DNA of 64,000 bases from Lentibacillus sediminis (GCF_002763455.1 NZ_NIXK01000007.1:1-64000); one strand, 5' to 3'; positions 8,823-18,283 are shown, numbered from the stretch's first letter. Numbers and translations are program-made. The notes: a model not told the origin generated them from the sequence alone.

Positions 8823-9582
8823 ACGAATTATCCCTTGTCTCGATGTCGATAAAGGCCGCGTCGTCAAAGGGAAAAAATTTAAGGACATCAAAGACGTCGC
8901 AGACCCGGTGGAACTGGCGAAGCGCTACAATCAGGAGGGCGCTGACGAGCTTGTTTTCTACGATATTACAGCTTCCAATGAGTCGCGGAACATCTTTCTG
9001 GATGTGGTGGAAAACGTGGCAGCGGAAATTGCCATCCCCTTTACCGTAGGCGGTGGCATCCGCACGGTGGAAGACATTCACCGTGTCCTGCGCGCCGGGG
9101 CGGATAAAGTCTCGATAAACAGTGCCGCCGTCGAGAAGCCGGAACTCCTCCGCGATGCGGCACGGAAATTCGGGGCGCAATGCATTGTGCTATCCATTGA
9201 TGCCAAGCAATCCGCTGCCGGTGCCTGGGAGGTTTACACCAAAGGCGGGAGGAATAACACCGGAATGGATGCGGTCGTCTGGGCAAAACAGGGGGAAGCA
9301 CTTGGAGCGGGAGAAATTGTTGTTAACGCCATTGATACGGACGGAGAAAAAACCGGCTATAACCTGGAATTGACCAAAGCAATTGCCAATGCCGTCAACA
9401 TCCCTATTGTTGCCAGCGGCGGTGCCGGTGAAGCTGCGCATTTTTCCGATGTACTGAAGGACTCAGCAGACGCAGCGTTGGCAGCCTCTGTGTTCCACTA
9501 CGGCGAAATCCCGCTGCCCGACCTAAAAAAATACCTGCAAGCAAATGACATTGTTGTAAGGAGTGAGCGCACATGGAAGTAA
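8812..9582 (+). CDS. hisF: Imidazole glycerol phosphate synthase cyclase subunit HisF
   Basis: Synthase half of the HisH-HisF complex, making imidazole glycerol phosphate and AICAR from PRFAR and ammonia. 256-residue TIM barrel. D11 lies in [15 protein letters not shown] and the second catalytic aspartate in VLSIDAKQ. The start ATG (MLAKRIIP) follows AAAGGAGGTGG at an ideal distance; a frame opening earlier is the shadow of hisA. Overlaps of about ten bases tie it to hisA and hisI. Confidence 0.96.
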   Translation: MLAKRIIPCLDVDKGRVVKGKKFKDIKDVADPVELAKRYNQEGADELVFYDITASNESRNIFLDVVENVAAEIAIPFTVGGGIRTVEDIHRVLRAGADKVSINSAAVEKPELLRDAARKFGAQCIVLSIDAKQSAAGAWEVYTKGGRNNTGMDAVVWAKQGEALGAGEIVVNAIDTDGEKTGYNLELTKAIANAVNIPIVASGGAGEAAHFSDVLKDSADAALAASVFHYGEIPLPDLKKYLQANDIVVRSERTWK

Positions 9583-10214
9583 CCATCGACCAGCTTGTTT
9601 TTGATGAACACGGGCTGATACCAGCAGTCGTTCAGAATGCTGCGTCCGGGGAAGTCTTAACTTTGGCCTACATGAACGAAACTTCCCTTTGGAAAACCAT
9701 CCAGACAAAAGAGACCTGGTTTTTCAGCCGCAAACGAAAAGAGCTCTGGCATAAGGGAGAAACCTCCGGCAACACCCAGGAGGTCCAGAAGATCAGCTAT
9801 GACTGTGATGCAGACGCGCTGCTCGTTCAGGTGCAGCCGAACGGTCCCGCCTGCCACACTGGCGAGACATCCTGTTTTCATAACCTGCTTTACCAGCAGG
9901 AGGATGTGGTACTGGATGTGATCTCTGTCATTACGGAAAAAATAAAAGAGCGCCGCCAACAGCCTGTGGACGGCTCCTACACCACGTATCTGTTCCGTGA
10001 AGGAATCGATAAGGTATTGAAAAAAGTCGGTGAAGAAGCAAGTGAAGTGATTATCGGAGCCAAAAACAGCAGTAGACAAGAAGTCACTTGGGAAATTTCC
10101 GATTTGGTCTATCATACGCTCGTGCTTATGGAAATGCTTGATGTTTCGGTGAATGATATCAAGCAGGAACTGGCAAAACGACATGTGCAAAAGGAAGTCA
10201 AGGATGATGAGTAA
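9573..10214 (+). CDS. hisI: Bifunctional PRA-CH / PRA-PH HisI (HisIE)
   Basis: Fusion of phosphoribosyl-AMP cyclohydrolase (residues 1 to about 115) and phosphoribosyl-ATP pyrophosphatase (about 120-213), steps 2 and 3 of the pathway. The cyclohydrolase half has [13 protein letters not shown] and the zinc-site region [12 protein letters not shown]; the pyrophosphatase half has [16 protein letters not shown] and [12 protein letters not shown] follows AAGGAG; it overlaps hisF and hisC. Confidence 0.95.
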   Translation: MEVTIDQLVFDEHGLIPAVVQNAASGEVLTLAYMNETSLWKTIQTKETWFFSRKRKELWHKGETSGNTQEVQKISYDCDADALLVQVQPNGPACHTGETSCFHNLLYQQEDVVLDVISVITEKIKERRQQPVDGSYTTYLFREGIDKVLKKVGEEASEVIIGAKNSSRQEVTWEISDLVYHTLVLMEMLDVSVNDIKQELAKRHVQKEVKDDE

Positions 10215-11268
10215 ATTTTGGAGCACCGCAGTCCAGCGTACCGAACCGTATGTGCCCGGCGAGCAGCTGAACGAGCCTGATATTCTGAAACTGAATACCA
10301 ATGAAAATCCCTATCCTCCCTCTTCAAAAGTGCTCGATGCAATCCGAGAAGAACTGGGAAACCATTTAAACCGCTACCCCTCTCCAACCGCTGAGGCGTT
10401 AAAAGCAGAAATAGCGGCTTATCACGGACTCGATAAAGAGCAGGTTTTTCTGGGAAATGGTTCGGATGAAATTCTTGCTTTTTCCTTCATGGCATTTTTT
10501 GAACCAGGGAAAACTATTCGCTTCCCGGCCGTTTCCTACAGTTTTTATCCGGTATATGCCAAGCTTTTTGACATCCCTTATGAGGAAGTGGAGCTAAATG
10601 AAGATTTCTCGATTTCCTCGGCGGATTTCTTTCAATCGGAAGGCGGGGTGATTTTCCCCAACCCTAATGCGCCGACGAGTATTTATCTGGGGCTTGATAA
10701 GGTAAGGGCGATTGCCGAGAACAATCCGGATCAAGTAGTAATTGTCGATGAGGCCTATGTGGATTTTGCTGAAAACTCTGCGGTTTCACTAATTGATGAC
10801 TTTGATAACCTGCTGATTGTCCAGACGATGTCGAAATCCCGCTCCCTGGCCGGATTGCGGATCGGCTTTGCCATGGGGCATCCGGCGCTGATTGAAGGAC
10901 TGACACGGATCAAGGACTCCTTCAATTCCTATACACTCGACCGCCTGGCAATCGCTGGAGCAATCGCAGCAATAAGGGATAGAGATTATTTTGCCGAGAC
11001 GGTGGCAAAAATTATCCGGACACGGGAATCGACGAGCAAAGCACTCGGGGACCGCGGCTTTCATGTCCTCCCCTCCCAGGCCAATTTTCTGCTGGTGAGC
11101 CATCCAGAATGGACGGCGGAAAGTTTGTACAGCAGTCTTAAAGAGGCCGGGGTGCTCGTCCGGTATTTTGCCAAACCAAAAATCAGCAATCACCTCCGCA
11201 TCACGATCGGTTCGGAGGAGGATATGCAATTGTTTGTTGTGAAGTTAGATAATATACTGTCCCAGTAA
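10204..11268 (+). CDS. hisC: Histidinol-phosphate aminotransferase HisC
   Basis: PLP-dependent class I/II aminotransferase making histidinol phosphate from imidazole acetol phosphate. 354 residues from the ATG of MMSKFWST, which follows AAGGAAGTCAAGG. Motifs are [10 protein letters not shown] at the substrate end, [10 protein letters not shown] for cofactor phosphate binding, [10 protein letters not shown] and the PLP lysine in [17 protein letters not shown]. Last gene of the his operon. In B. subtilis hisC lies in the aro/trp supraoperon, so its location here differs. Confidence 0.95.
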   Translation: MMSKFWSTAVQRTEPYVPGEQLNEPDILKLNTNENPYPPSSKVLDAIREELGNHLNRYPSPTAEALKAEIAAYHGLDKEQVFLGNGSDEILAFSFMAFFEPGKTIRFPAVSYSFYPVYAKLFDIPYEEVELNEDFSISSADFFQSEGGVIFPNPNAPTSIYLGLDKVRAIAENNPDQVVIVDEAYVDFAENSAVSLIDDFDNLLIVQTMSKSRSLAGLRIGFAMGHPALIEGLTRIKDSFNSYTLDRLAIAGAIAAIRDRDYFAETVAKIIRTRESTSKALGDRGFHVLPSQANFLLVSHPEWTAESLYSSLKEAGVLVRYFAKPKISNHLRITIGSEEDMQLFVVKLDNILSQ

Positions 11269-11313
11269 AAAACGAAGGCTCCTCACCACTTGTCATGGTG
11301 AAAGCCTTCGTTT
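11269..11313. terminator. Bidirectional terminator between hisC and the SurA-like gene
   Basis: AAAACGAAGGCT (11269-11280) and AGCCTTCGTTTT (11302-11313) form a 12-bp perfect stem with A/T runs on both sides. It ends the his operon and the convergent minus-strand gene. Confidence 0.9.
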
Positions 11314-11317
11314 TGAT

Positions 11318-12019
11318 TTAGATAAGCATTTTCACGTCCGCATTTTCTTTTAATTCAACTACACGGTCGGCCAGCAGCTGCTGGGTTTTATTCATGGTCA
11401 GCTGTTCCCGGATCAGATCTTCCATTTGTCCCAGTTCGCCAACCTCACTTCCTTGTTCCTGCAGCTGGTCATAGAATTCCTGCACTTCTTCATCGGTTAC
11501 TTCCACTTCAAATTCGGAATCCATGTATTTGGATGTGGTCAAATCATCGGTCAGCTGCGCCTTGAACTGTTCCTCGGTCAGACGTAATTGTTCCAACACT
11601 GCCGTCAGTTCTTCCCCCGTTTGCTCCTTGATCAAATCGAGTTGGGACTGCACTTCTTCATCCGTAACCTCAATGCCTTTTTCCGCAGCATCCTGCAAAA
11701 TCAGTTCCTCTTCAACCAGCAGATTAAGCGTCAATTCCCTGACTTGCTGGAGATCGCTGACATCCTGTCCACTCTGCGACAGCTGTGTTTTCACCTGCAA
11801 GTAAACCGGATTATATTTTTCTCCGGTAATTTCCGTATCATTGACCGCAGCAACAGATGTATCTTCGGCCACTTCTTCCTCTTCACTGATTTCCACCGGT
11901 TCCTGCGCCTGTTGCGCTGGCTCGGTTGGGGCCGCCTCTTCCTCCGAGCTCTCATTCCCGCATGCGGCCAGCACCATGGCCAGTCCCGCTGTCAGCAGAA
12001 GCATAAGAAATTTTTTCAT
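11318..12019 (-). CDS. SurA N-terminal-domain lipoprotein
   Basis: 233-residue predicted lipoprotein. A lipobox LAAC ends a 20-residue signal peptide, followed by an acidic Ser/Glu/Pro-rich linker (about 21-60). The rest is helical and resembles the N-terminal chaperone domain of SurA/PrsA/trigger-factor-like proteins (EITGEKYNPVY, LVEEELILQDAAEKGIEVTD). No parvulin PPIase domain can be seen, so a prolyl isomerase role is not supported; extracytoplasmic chaperone binding is the best guess. The ribosome binding site GAGGG precedes the ATG. Confidence 0.85.
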   Translation of the reverse strand: MKKFLMLLLTAGLAMVLAACGNESSEEEAAPTEPAQQAQEPVEISEEEEVAEDTSVAAVNDTEITGEKYNPVYLQVKTQLSQSGQDVSDLQQVRELTLNLLVEEELILQDAAEKGIEVTDEEVQSQLDLIKEQTGEELTAVLEQLRLTEEQFKAQLTDDLTTSKYMDSEFEVEVTDEEVQEFYDQLQEQGSEVGELGQMEDLIREQLTMNKTQQLLADRVVELKENADVKMLI

Positions 12020-12192
12020 CTATGTGTACCCTCGATTCCTTGTTGACGTTTCTCTTTATTCAAACATATTATGGCAGTCTTTTTCAAGTTTTGGTATCAC
12101 GGTATAATGTCTATAGTCCCCGGCAACACAGGCTTCAACAAGCTATATTTCATTTGCACAACAATCCTCCAGCGAACCCTTCAATTCTGCCA

Positions 12193-12241
12193 CAAAAAAC
12201 ATAGCTAAACAGAAACCCTCAGGGAGGTCCCCATTTAGCCA
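12193..12241 (-). terminator. Probable terminator of the DsbA-like gene
   Basis: On the minus strand TGGCTAAA and TTTAGCTA form an imperfect stem around a C/G-rich loop and lead into TGTTTTTTG just after the stop codon of the DsbA-like gene. Confidence 0.55.
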
Positions 12242-12251
12242 TGGATAAACG

Positions 12252-12974
12252 TTATTCTTTGACTTCACAGCCCTCATCGGTGCAATATGTCGTCTCACTT
12301 TTCGTTGAGGACGGAAAAGGTGTAAGCGCCGGCCGTTCATTTTCTTCTTTCCAAACGGTATCCAACACTTCACGGAATGCTTCTTCCGGCTGGGCACCAG
12401 ATACGGCATATTTTTCGTTAAAAACGAAAAACGGCACACCCTGTACACCTATCTGCCGGGCCTGTTCTTCATCACTGCGGACATGCAGGGCATAGTCATC
12501 GACTTTGAGCAATTCGGTGACTTTATCCGGATCCAGGCCAACTTCCTCAGCAAGAGCAATTAATGTCGCATGATCACTGATCAGCTTCGATTCCGTGAAA
12601 TAGGCATGAAGCAGACGCTCGGTCATCTCTTCTCCCTTGCCCTGTTCCACTGCGTATTGCGCCACACGATGCGCATCAAATGTGTTTGTATGCTGCATAG
12701 TATCAAAATTATATGTCAGGCCAACTTCTGCAGCCTGTTTTCCAACACTCTCATTCATTTGTTTCGCCTGTTCAGCCGGCATGCCTTTTTTCTCTGCCAG
12801 GTACTCATGCATGTTCAATCCCGGATTCTCTTCAGCATTCGGATCAAGTTCATAACTTTTATATTCCAACGTTACATTGTCTTTGTGCGGAAAATCCTGC
12901 AATGCATTTTCCAATCGCCGTTTCCCCATATAGCAAAACGGGCAAACGAAATCAGACCAAATTTCAATTTTCAA
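12252..12974 (-). CDS. DsbA/FrnE-family thiol oxidoreductase
   Basis: Cytoplasmic DsbA-like protein of about 240 residues with a thioredoxin fold and the redox motif CPFC in KIEIWSDFVCPFCYMGK at the very N-terminus; the usual GVQGVPFFVFN segment with the cis-proline lies near residue 170. There is no signal peptide, as in the FrnE/2-hydroxychromene isomerase-like branch. The start is probably TTG behind GGGGGT; an ATG 36 bases upstream lacks a ribosome binding site. Substrate unknown; members are linked to oxidative stress. Confidence 0.88.
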   Translation of the reverse strand: MKIEIWSDFVCPFCYMGKRRLENALQDFPHKDNVTLEYKSYELDPNAEENPGLNMHEYLAEKKGMPAEQAKQMNESVGKQAAEVGLTYNFDTMQHTNTFDAHRVAQYAVEQGKGEEMTERLLHAYFTESKLISDHATLIALAEEVGLDPDKVTELLKVDDYALHVRSDEEQARQIGVQGVPFFVFNEKYAVSGAQPEEAFREVLDTVWKEENERPALTPFPSSTKSETTYCTDEGCEVKE

Positions 12975-13064
12975 CAATTTAACCCCCGTTTCTGCTAAAT
13001 ATTGTAGCATAATTGCCTGGTTACATTAAGCGATCTGCCTAAGGGGGTGCTTCGAATGGAAATG

Positions 13065-13099
13065 AAAATGACTGCTCACCTGGGACGAGCAGTCATTTT
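13065..13099 (-). terminator. Terminator overlapping the ydaT-like stop codon
   Basis: AAAATGACTGCTC (13065-13077) and GAGCAGTCATTTT (13087-13099) form a perfect 13-bp stem with A/T runs; the TAA of the upstream minus-strand gene lies in the arm. Confidence 0.85.
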
Positions 13100-13559
13100 A
13101 ATTATTGTTTTCATACGTTTTTGTTTCCTGAACAGAACCATCCTGCTTGAAAATCGTTACAGACGTTCCTTTATTTTCTGCGACCTCTTTTGCCCGGCTG
13201 ATCGCATCCTGCTTGTTATCAAAAACCTCACTCGGCTTTTTCGCACCGCTTGATTGCACGGCCCAGCCATCATCGTGGGCAACAACCTGTTCTCCTTCTT
13301 CCAGACGTTCCGGGTTATTCTCATATTTCTTACCTTCCTCGGAACGCTTGGCTGGCTTGCCTTCCTCTTCATATTCCTTTAGTTCATCCTGGCTGGCATT
13401 TTCCCGCCATTCCTTGGCCTGCTCAATCGCAATCGGGATTGCGCGTCCTTCTTCATACCCTTCATCCACCATGGAATTGGCAATATCAATTGCTTTCTTT
13501 TTCGTTGTATCATTTAAATTTTTCATCGATGATGGATAATCGTTCATCGTCCAAGGCAT
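13098..13559 (-). CDS. YdaT-like DUF2188 stress protein
   Basis: 153-residue soluble, strongly charged protein. The N-terminal half (MPWTMNDYPSSMKNL, KKAIDIANSMVDEGYEEGRA, IPIAIEQAKEW) is the YdaT/ChaB-like module; the C-terminal 60 residues (HDDGWAVQSSGAKK, FDNKQDAISRAKEVA) are a DUF2188 domain. B. subtilis YdaT belongs to the general stress group; the same role here is inference. The ATG follows AAGGAGG. Confidence 0.85.
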   Translation of the reverse strand: MPWTMNDYPSSMKNLNDTTKKKAIDIANSMVDEGYEEGRAIPIAIEQAKEWRENASQDELKEYEEEGKPAKRSEEGKKYENNPERLEEGEQVVAHDDGWAVQSSGAKKPSEVFDNKQDAISRAKEVAENKGTSVTIFKQDGSVQETKTYENNN

Positions 13560-13701
13560 CTGTGATTCCTCCTTCAGTGTTTGCTGTGTGTGTTTATATT
13601 GTACCCTGGTGTTGGCGGTTCGAAACTTACAGCAAAGTAAAGGGTTCCGTTACAGGATGGTTGATATCCTCGCTCCACGGTCGATTTCCGCTCAATAGTG
13701 A

Positions 13702-14109
13702 TTATCTTTTCAAGCTGTCCAACAAGCTATACCCAAAAACAATCCCGGCTATTGTTTGGATCATTGGGCCCCCAATCATAATTATATATGGTATTCTGAT
13801 GAACCCTTCACCTAAAGGAATAAATGGTAGAATGTACATGGATAGTATACAAAGAGCCGGCAGCCCAACGGCAACAAATTTCACCCAATCAAATGTCCAC
13901 GGTACATTCTGTTTAATTTCGATAATCAATTTCGGCAATCTCAGCAAGAGTCCAATCAAAATAGGAAATATTGCTGTAAATAATACGAAAGGCAGCATAT
14001 CAAAATACATACGGGATTGTTCCTCTAACCAAACTTGATACCTGACCCCGAAATAAATAACAACTCCTATAATGACTGTCCATCCGAAATAATACAGAAA
14101 CCTTTTCAT
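13702..14109 (-). CDS. Small integral membrane protein, unknown function
   Basis: 135 residues with four predicted transmembrane helices (about 7-26, 38-60, 74-96 and 103-128), positively charged C-terminus and no recognised motif. The ATG follows GGGGAG. It stands alone between ydaT-like and fni genes. I cannot assign a family. Confidence 0.75.
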   Translation of the reverse strand: MKRFLYYFGWTVIIGVVIYFGVRYQVWLEEQSRMYFDMLPFVLFTAIFPILIGLLLRLPKLIIEIKQNVPWTFDWVKFVAVGLPALCILSMYILPFIPLGEGFIRIPYIIMIGGPMIQTIAGIVFGYSLLDSLKR

Positions 14110-14201
14110 CTAATCTCCCCTATAGGTTTTGCTTACTTATATATACGGATAATTCTTTATTGTGTTTCAATTTTTCGCAAATTAATTACAACGTAAAAAA
14201 A

Positions 14202-14232
14202 CGCAGGGGATTCTATCTTGAATACCCCTGCG
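14202..14232 (-). terminator. Terminator of fni
   Basis: CGCAGGGGAT pairs with the downstream copy TACCCCTGCG (14223-14232); on the minus strand it is followed by CGTTTTTTTACG. Confidence 0.85.
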
Positions 14233-14252
14233 CTTTCGTTTATTTGTCGGCT

Positions 14253-15308
14253 TCAGCTGTTATCATCCATCAAAGACCGCCCCATAATACTTACCCGCCT
14301 CGTGTTTTTCAATTCTTCGAGGTTTTTGGCACCGATGCCGAACATGGCCATCTTCAGTTCCAGTTCGATCTGGTCCATGACCTTCACAACAGCTTCCGCG
14401 GATTCCGTGGCAGCCTGAAGCAGCTGGCGGGCAAACCCGACCACATCGGCTCCGATCGTCAGGGCTTTTGCTGCGTCCACCCCTGTTTTCATGCCGCCAC
14501 TTGCGACCAGCGGCACGTCAGGCAGACGGCCCCTTACAGACACAAGACATTCCTTGGTCGGCAGCCCCCAATTGTTGAAGGCCTCCGCCGCGGCCCGTTT
14601 GAGCGGATCCTGGGACCTGAGTTTTTCTACCTGACTCCAGGATGTCCCGCCTGCACCAGCTACATCGATATAGGAGATGCCGGCATTATATAATTTTTCA
14701 GCAACCTCTCCATCAATGCCGAAACCGACTTCTTTGGCACCAACTGGAACATCGAGGGAACTTGTGACTTGTTCGATTTTTGGCAGCAAGTTCTCAAAAT
14801 TCAGGTCTCCGCCGTCCTGCACCGCTTCCTGCAGGGTGTTGAAATGCAACACAAGCGAATCCGCTTCTGTCATCTCGACAATACGGCGTGCCTCATCTGC
14901 GCCATATCCGTAATTAAGCTGCACCACACCCAAATTGGCAATTAATGGAACCGTTGGCGCCTGCTTCCGGATAAGGAAAGAATCCTCATGTGCACTGCTC
15001 TCCAGCAAAGCTCTTGTCGAACCAAGTGCCACCGCCCATCTTTTCTCTTCAGCTGCCAGCGCCAAATTCTGGTTGATCGTTGTTGCAAGCTCCGAACCGC
15101 CTGTCATGGAACTCACTAAAAATGGAGCATTTAATTGTTTATTTAAAAAGGATGTACACAATTCAATATCAGCAAAGTTAATCTCCGGCAGGGCATTGTG
15201 CAGAAACGAAATTCCTTCCAGCCCGGTTGTTTTGTTCACACCTTCAACATTCTCGGACAAACAAAGCCGAATATGCTCTGTTTTCCGCTGGTTAATCCCT
15301 TCAGCCAT
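14253..15308 (-). CDS. fni: Type 2 isopentenyl-diphosphate delta-isomerase Fni
   Basis: FMN-dependent isomerase interconverting isopentenyl and dimethylallyl diphosphate for isoprenoid synthesis. 351 residues. Signatures include QRKTEHIRLCL at the N-terminus, FLVSSMTGG, ALGSTRALLE, VGAKEVGFGID, DVAGAGGTSW and LVASGGMKTGVDAAKAL. The ATG at 15308 lies 9 bases after AAGGAGG; a GTG six bases upstream would be too close to it. Single-gene unit with its own terminator. Confidence 0.95.
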   Translation of the reverse strand: MAEGINQRKTEHIRLCLSENVEGVNKTTGLEGISFLHNALPEINFADIELCTSFLNKQLNAPFLVSSMTGGSELATTINQNLALAAEEKRWAVALGSTRALLESSAHEDSFLIRKQAPTVPLIANLGVVQLNYGYGADEARRIVEMTEADSLVLHFNTLQEAVQDGGDLNFENLLPKIEQVTSSLDVPVGAKEVGFGIDGEVAEKLYNAGISYIDVAGAGGTSWSQVEKLRSQDPLKRAAAEAFNNWGLPTKECLVSVRGRLPDVPLVASGGMKTGVDAAKALTIGADVVGFARQLLQAATESAEAVVKVMDQIELELKMAMFGIGAKNLEELKNTRRVSIMGRSLMDDNS

Positions 15309-15572
15309 TTCCACGCGCCTCCTTCTTTGTCCATACTATAACAGGAACGCTGCTGATACCAATGTTTTGTTGTTTGTGCGTAGGGATAATCAGACACTAC
15401 TATATTTGGGCACAATTTTTATGAAAGACTCTAAATTCTGTTAATTATAGTACCATTGCCTCACACCATTTGTTATACTAGATATAGTGTAATAAGGCAT
15501 TATTATTATGTTATAAAATGGGTTTGTAGGTGATAACTGATTATAAGTTGTTATGAGAATGGGGGTTATCGT

Positions 15573-15794
15573 ATGTTTAGTTTTGAAACCTTTAAAGACA
15601 AACGCTATTGGATGCTTTTACCACCATTTATAATTATCTTGGTGTTACTCTATATTTTCACTCATGGGAATCTTACCACTTTCATGATTTTATCACTCAT
15701 AAATATAGCCATTTTTTGGACAACATATCACCTTTGGAAATTTTTAAGTAATAAAGAGAATAAAGATAATACGAATAACGGTCGCAACCTGTAG
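15573..15794 (+). CDS. Small two-helix membrane protein, unknown
   Basis: 73 residues with two hydrophobic segments (about 13-31 and 36-55), a short loop THGN and a polar Lys/Asn-rich tail. The ATG follows GGGGGTTATCGT. No family recognised. It precedes a region of unusual palindromes at 15.87-15.99 kb. Confidence 0.6.
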   Translation: MFSFETFKDKRYWMLLPPFIIILVLLYIFTHGNLTTFMILSLINIAIFWTTYHLWKFLSNKENKDNTNNGRNL

Positions 15795-15872
15795 TTCGCT
15801 TGGTCCTTTGACGGGCGCGGTTGTTAAGTAACACAGGTAGAAAATAGTCAAATTTTTTTAAACCAACAGTAA

Positions 15873-15916
15873 AAAGGGCGATACATATTGTACATGTACA
15901 ATATGTATCGCCCTTT
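15873..15916. repeat. Perfect 44-bp palindrome
   Basis: The left half (15873-15894, beginning AAAGGGCGATACATATTG) and right half (15895-15916) are exact reverse complements with no spacer, centred on TGTACATGTACA. In RNA it would be a long perfect hairpin followed by TTTAAT. It lies in a 490-bp gene-free interval. Confidence 0.9.
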
Positions 15917-15948
15917 AATCGTTGCGTTGCTGACATATCTGTATAAAC

Positions 15949-15993
15949 AGAAATAACCACCCTTAGCCTGCTAAACTTTTGGTGGTTATTTCT
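15949..15993. repeat. Second hairpin next to the palindrome
   Basis: AGAAATAACCACC (15949-15961) and GGTGGTTATTTCT (15981-15993) are perfect 13-bp arms around a 19-base loop that holds a smaller TTAGC/GCTAA stem. It could be a terminator or a mobile-element remnant. Confidence 0.8.
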
Positions 15994-16046
15994 ATATTCC
16001 CATGAGTTACCCCTTTGAAGGGCTATTGCACTTGGGCTGAATGGTG

Positions 16047-16076
16047 TTGACAGTACCGTACGTTCAGTATTTATTA
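16047..16076 (+). promoter_or_regulatory. Promoter-like element with CGTACG core
   Basis: A consensus TTGACA is followed after 17 bases by TTTATT, with CCGTACG and TTCAGTA in the spacer, reminiscent of TetR-type operators. No gene begins close behind it; the HD gene starts 208 bases later. It may drive that gene or be a remnant. Confidence 0.3.
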
Positions 16077-16283
16077 TTTTATTACTTTCTATATATAGTA
16101 TACCCCAATTTGGATAAATGTAGAACATTGTAGTTATTTTCTATATAGATGTAGATATAGAATCATCTCGGCACCGAATATCTACAATAGTATATACATG
16201 ATACAAAATCCGCTGCAAGCCTACTTGTCTGATATGAGAATACATGTTATAAATAAGTATTCAGAAAAAACGGAGGAATAATA

Positions 16284-16823
16284 GTGAAACAACAGGCAAG
16301 GGACTTTGCAGAAAAGGCGCATCATGGACAAACCAGGAAAAACTCCGATTCTCCCTACATTACCCACCCCATCCGTGTAGCAGAACGGCTGGAGCAAGCC
16401 GGTTTCAGTGATGAGCTGGTCTGTGCGGGCTATTTGCATGATGTGGTGGAAGATACGCCATATGAAATAGAAGATATTGAAGAGTCTTTTGGCAAACGGG
16501 CCGCTGAGTTGGTGGCCGCCCATACGGAGGACAAATCAAAATCGTGGCGGGAACGGAAACAGCATACCATCGATACGGTGAAGCACGCGGAAAAGGAAGT
16601 TAAATACCTGATTGTCGCGGATAAACTCGACAATCTCCTGGCAATGGAAAAAGATTTGGCGATGCAGGGAAGCAAAATATGGGAGAACTTCAACGCCGGG
16701 TACGTGGACCAGAAATGGTACAACCAGTCGATTGCGGCCAATATGGCTAACGGCCTGACAGCAGAGGAGACGCCATATTACTTTCAAGAATTTGCGGAGA
16801 CAGTAAAGCGCGTGTTCACATAA
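16284..16823 (+). CDS. HD-domain phosphohydrolase (RelA/SpoT hydrolase-like)
   Basis: 179-residue single-domain metal-dependent HD protein. The metal-site residues appear in order: histidine in SPYITHPIRVAE, the HD pair in AGYLHDVVEDTP, and aspartate in VKYLIVADKLDNLLAM. This layout matches the hydrolase domain of Rel/SpoT and Mesh1-like (p)ppGpp hydrolases, but there is no synthetase or TGS domain, and activity on ppGpp is not certain. GTG start behind GGAGG. Followed directly by a terminator. Confidence 0.8.
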   Translation: MKQQARDFAEKAHHGQTRKNSDSPYITHPIRVAERLEQAGFSDELVCAGYLHDVVEDTPYEIEDIEESFGKRAAELVAAHTEDKSKSWRERKQHTIDTVKHAEKEVKYLIVADKLDNLLAMEKDLAMQGSKIWENFNAGYVDQKWYNQSIAANMANGLTAEETPYYFQEFAETVKRVFT

Positions 16824-16865
16824 GAAAACACCTTCAAACGATATATATCGCATGAAGGTGTTTTC
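16824..16865. terminator. Bidirectional terminator between HD gene and sleL-like gene
   Basis: GAAAACACCTTCA (16824-16836) and TGAAGGTGTTTTC (16853-16865) form a 13-bp perfect stem between two converging genes. Confidence 0.9.
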
Positions 16866-16870
16866 TTTTA

Positions 16871-18283
16871 TCACCGCTTCCTTACCTGAAAATTTTCCTG
16901 AAGTACTGCCCAATTTTGCGGGAATGGATTGCCGAGCACCCAGTAGAAGGCACCACGAAGGTCATACACTTTGACTGTATCATATTTCGCCTGCATGCTG
17001 CGTGCGTCCTCAAACCAGACTTCGTGCGCTTGACCGGTCTCATCGGTATAACGGAAAAATGGCGACTGGTAGGTTTCATGATATTGAATTTCTGCCCCAT
17101 ACGTTCTGGCGAGCTGAACGGCTTCCTGCGGACTCACGGTTCTCGCAGTTGTGCCCTCTTGCCACGGAATTCTCCAGTCTCTTCCATAAAGCGGAATGCC
17201 CATAAGGATTTTGTCGCGCGGAATGACAGTGACCGCGTAATCCAGCACCTGACGCACCTCATTTATTGGGGCGATTGCCCACGGTTCCCCGCCGGCCCAT
17301 CCCCATTCATAGGTCATCAGGAAGACAAAATCAACAATCTCCCCATGAGCCTCATAATCATGCGCTTCATAAAGCAATCCTTGCTGATCGGCACTAATCT
17401 TCGGGGCAAGCGCAGTGGAGACTAGATAGCCTTCCGGACGCAAACGGGCTACGACTCTGCGCAGAAAGTTGTTATAGTTTTCCCGATCTTCCGGGTAAAT
17501 ATATTCAAAGTCAAAATTTACCCCGCCATAATTTTTCTCCCGCATCACTTCCAGCAAATTGCTGATCAAGGTCTCTTGCAATTCCGGATTCCGCAAAAGG
17601 TTGGCAATCACATCCGAATCAAAATTGCCGCCGACAAAATTGGTCATCACTAAGAGCGGAACCGTTGCTGTGGCTCTGGCAGCTTCCAGAACGGCGGTGT
17701 CCTGCAGGTTGGTCAGTGTGCCGTCGGGATTGAAGCTGTAAGTAAATGGGCTGAGATAGGTAAAATACTTGCCAAGTGCCAGCACCTCCTGCGCGCCCTG
17801 CTGATCCATCTGTGTTGTGTAGGCATTGACTTCAATAACCGGCTTGGCAGCCGTCGGGATACGCAGTGTCTGGCCTGGATAAATTAGCGAAGGATTGACC
17901 ATGTTATTCAGCTGTATAAGCTGGCCGGTACTCACACCATACCTCCCGGCGATCTGCCATAGTGTCTCTCCCGGCTGAATGATATGGGAAAAATAAGGCA
18001 TTTCCAGCATTTGCCCCACGAAAATCAAGTTAGGGTTTGTGATGTTATTTACTCTGGCTAAATCTTCCACTGTTACACCATACCTCTGAGCAACCAACCA
18101 TAAGTTATCTCCCGGCTCCACGACATATTCGCTGGCAGGGTCCGGAATAACCAGCGATTGCCCGACAACAAGCGCAGCAGGATCATCTAATCCATTTAAC
18201 AATGCGATCTGGCTCACCGTTGTTCCATAACGCCGGGCGATGGCCCATAAGACATCGCCCCGTTCCACTACATGAATTTGCAT
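16871..18283 (-). CDS. LysM-GH18 spore cortex lytic enzyme (SleL/YaaH-like)
   Basis: 470 residues: three LysM repeats (about 2-46, 51-95, 97-142, each with GDxLWxIAxRYG-type start) and a C-terminal GH18 domain with the motif GGVNFDFEYI near residue 260, its glutamate being the expected catalytic acid. This matches SleL/YaaH cortical-fragment lysins, which cleave muramic-delta-lactam peptidoglycan during germination. No classical signal peptide, as usual for coat-associated forms. Of three consecutive ATG codons the third is best spaced from GGGGAG. Supports a spore-forming host. Confidence 0.92.
   Translation of the reverse strand: MQIHVVERGDVLWAIARRYGTTVSQIALLNGLDDPAALVVGQSLVIPDPASEYVVEPGDNLWLVAQRYGVTVEDLARVNNITNPNLIFVGQMLEMPYFSHIIQPGETLWQIAGRYGVSTGQLIQLNNMVNPSLIYPGQTLRIPTAAKPVIEVNAYTTQMDQQGAQEVLALGKYFTYLSPFTYSFNPDGTLTNLQDTAVLEAARATATVPLLVMTNFVGGNFDSDVIANLLRNPELQETLISNLLEVMREKNYGGVNFDFEYIYPEDRENYNNFLRRVVARLRPEGYLVSTALAPKISADQQGLLYEAHDYEAHGEIVDFVFLMTYEWGWAGGEPWAIAPINEVRQVLDYAVTVIPRDKILMGIPLYGRDWRIPWQEGTTARTVSPQEAVQLARTYGAEIQYHETYQSPFFRYTDETGQAHEVWFEDARSMQAKYDTVKVYDLRGAFYWVLGNPFPQNWAVLQENFQVRKR

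Noticed and set aside
12022-12204. 60-codon plus-strand frame between the SurA-like and DsbA-like genes
   Set aside because: No ribosome binding site and it overlaps the upstream region and terminator of minus-strand genes.
15697-16128. 143-codon frame on the minus strand
   Set aside because: It covers the 44-bp palindrome and the hairpin, lacks a ribosome binding site and resembles no protein.
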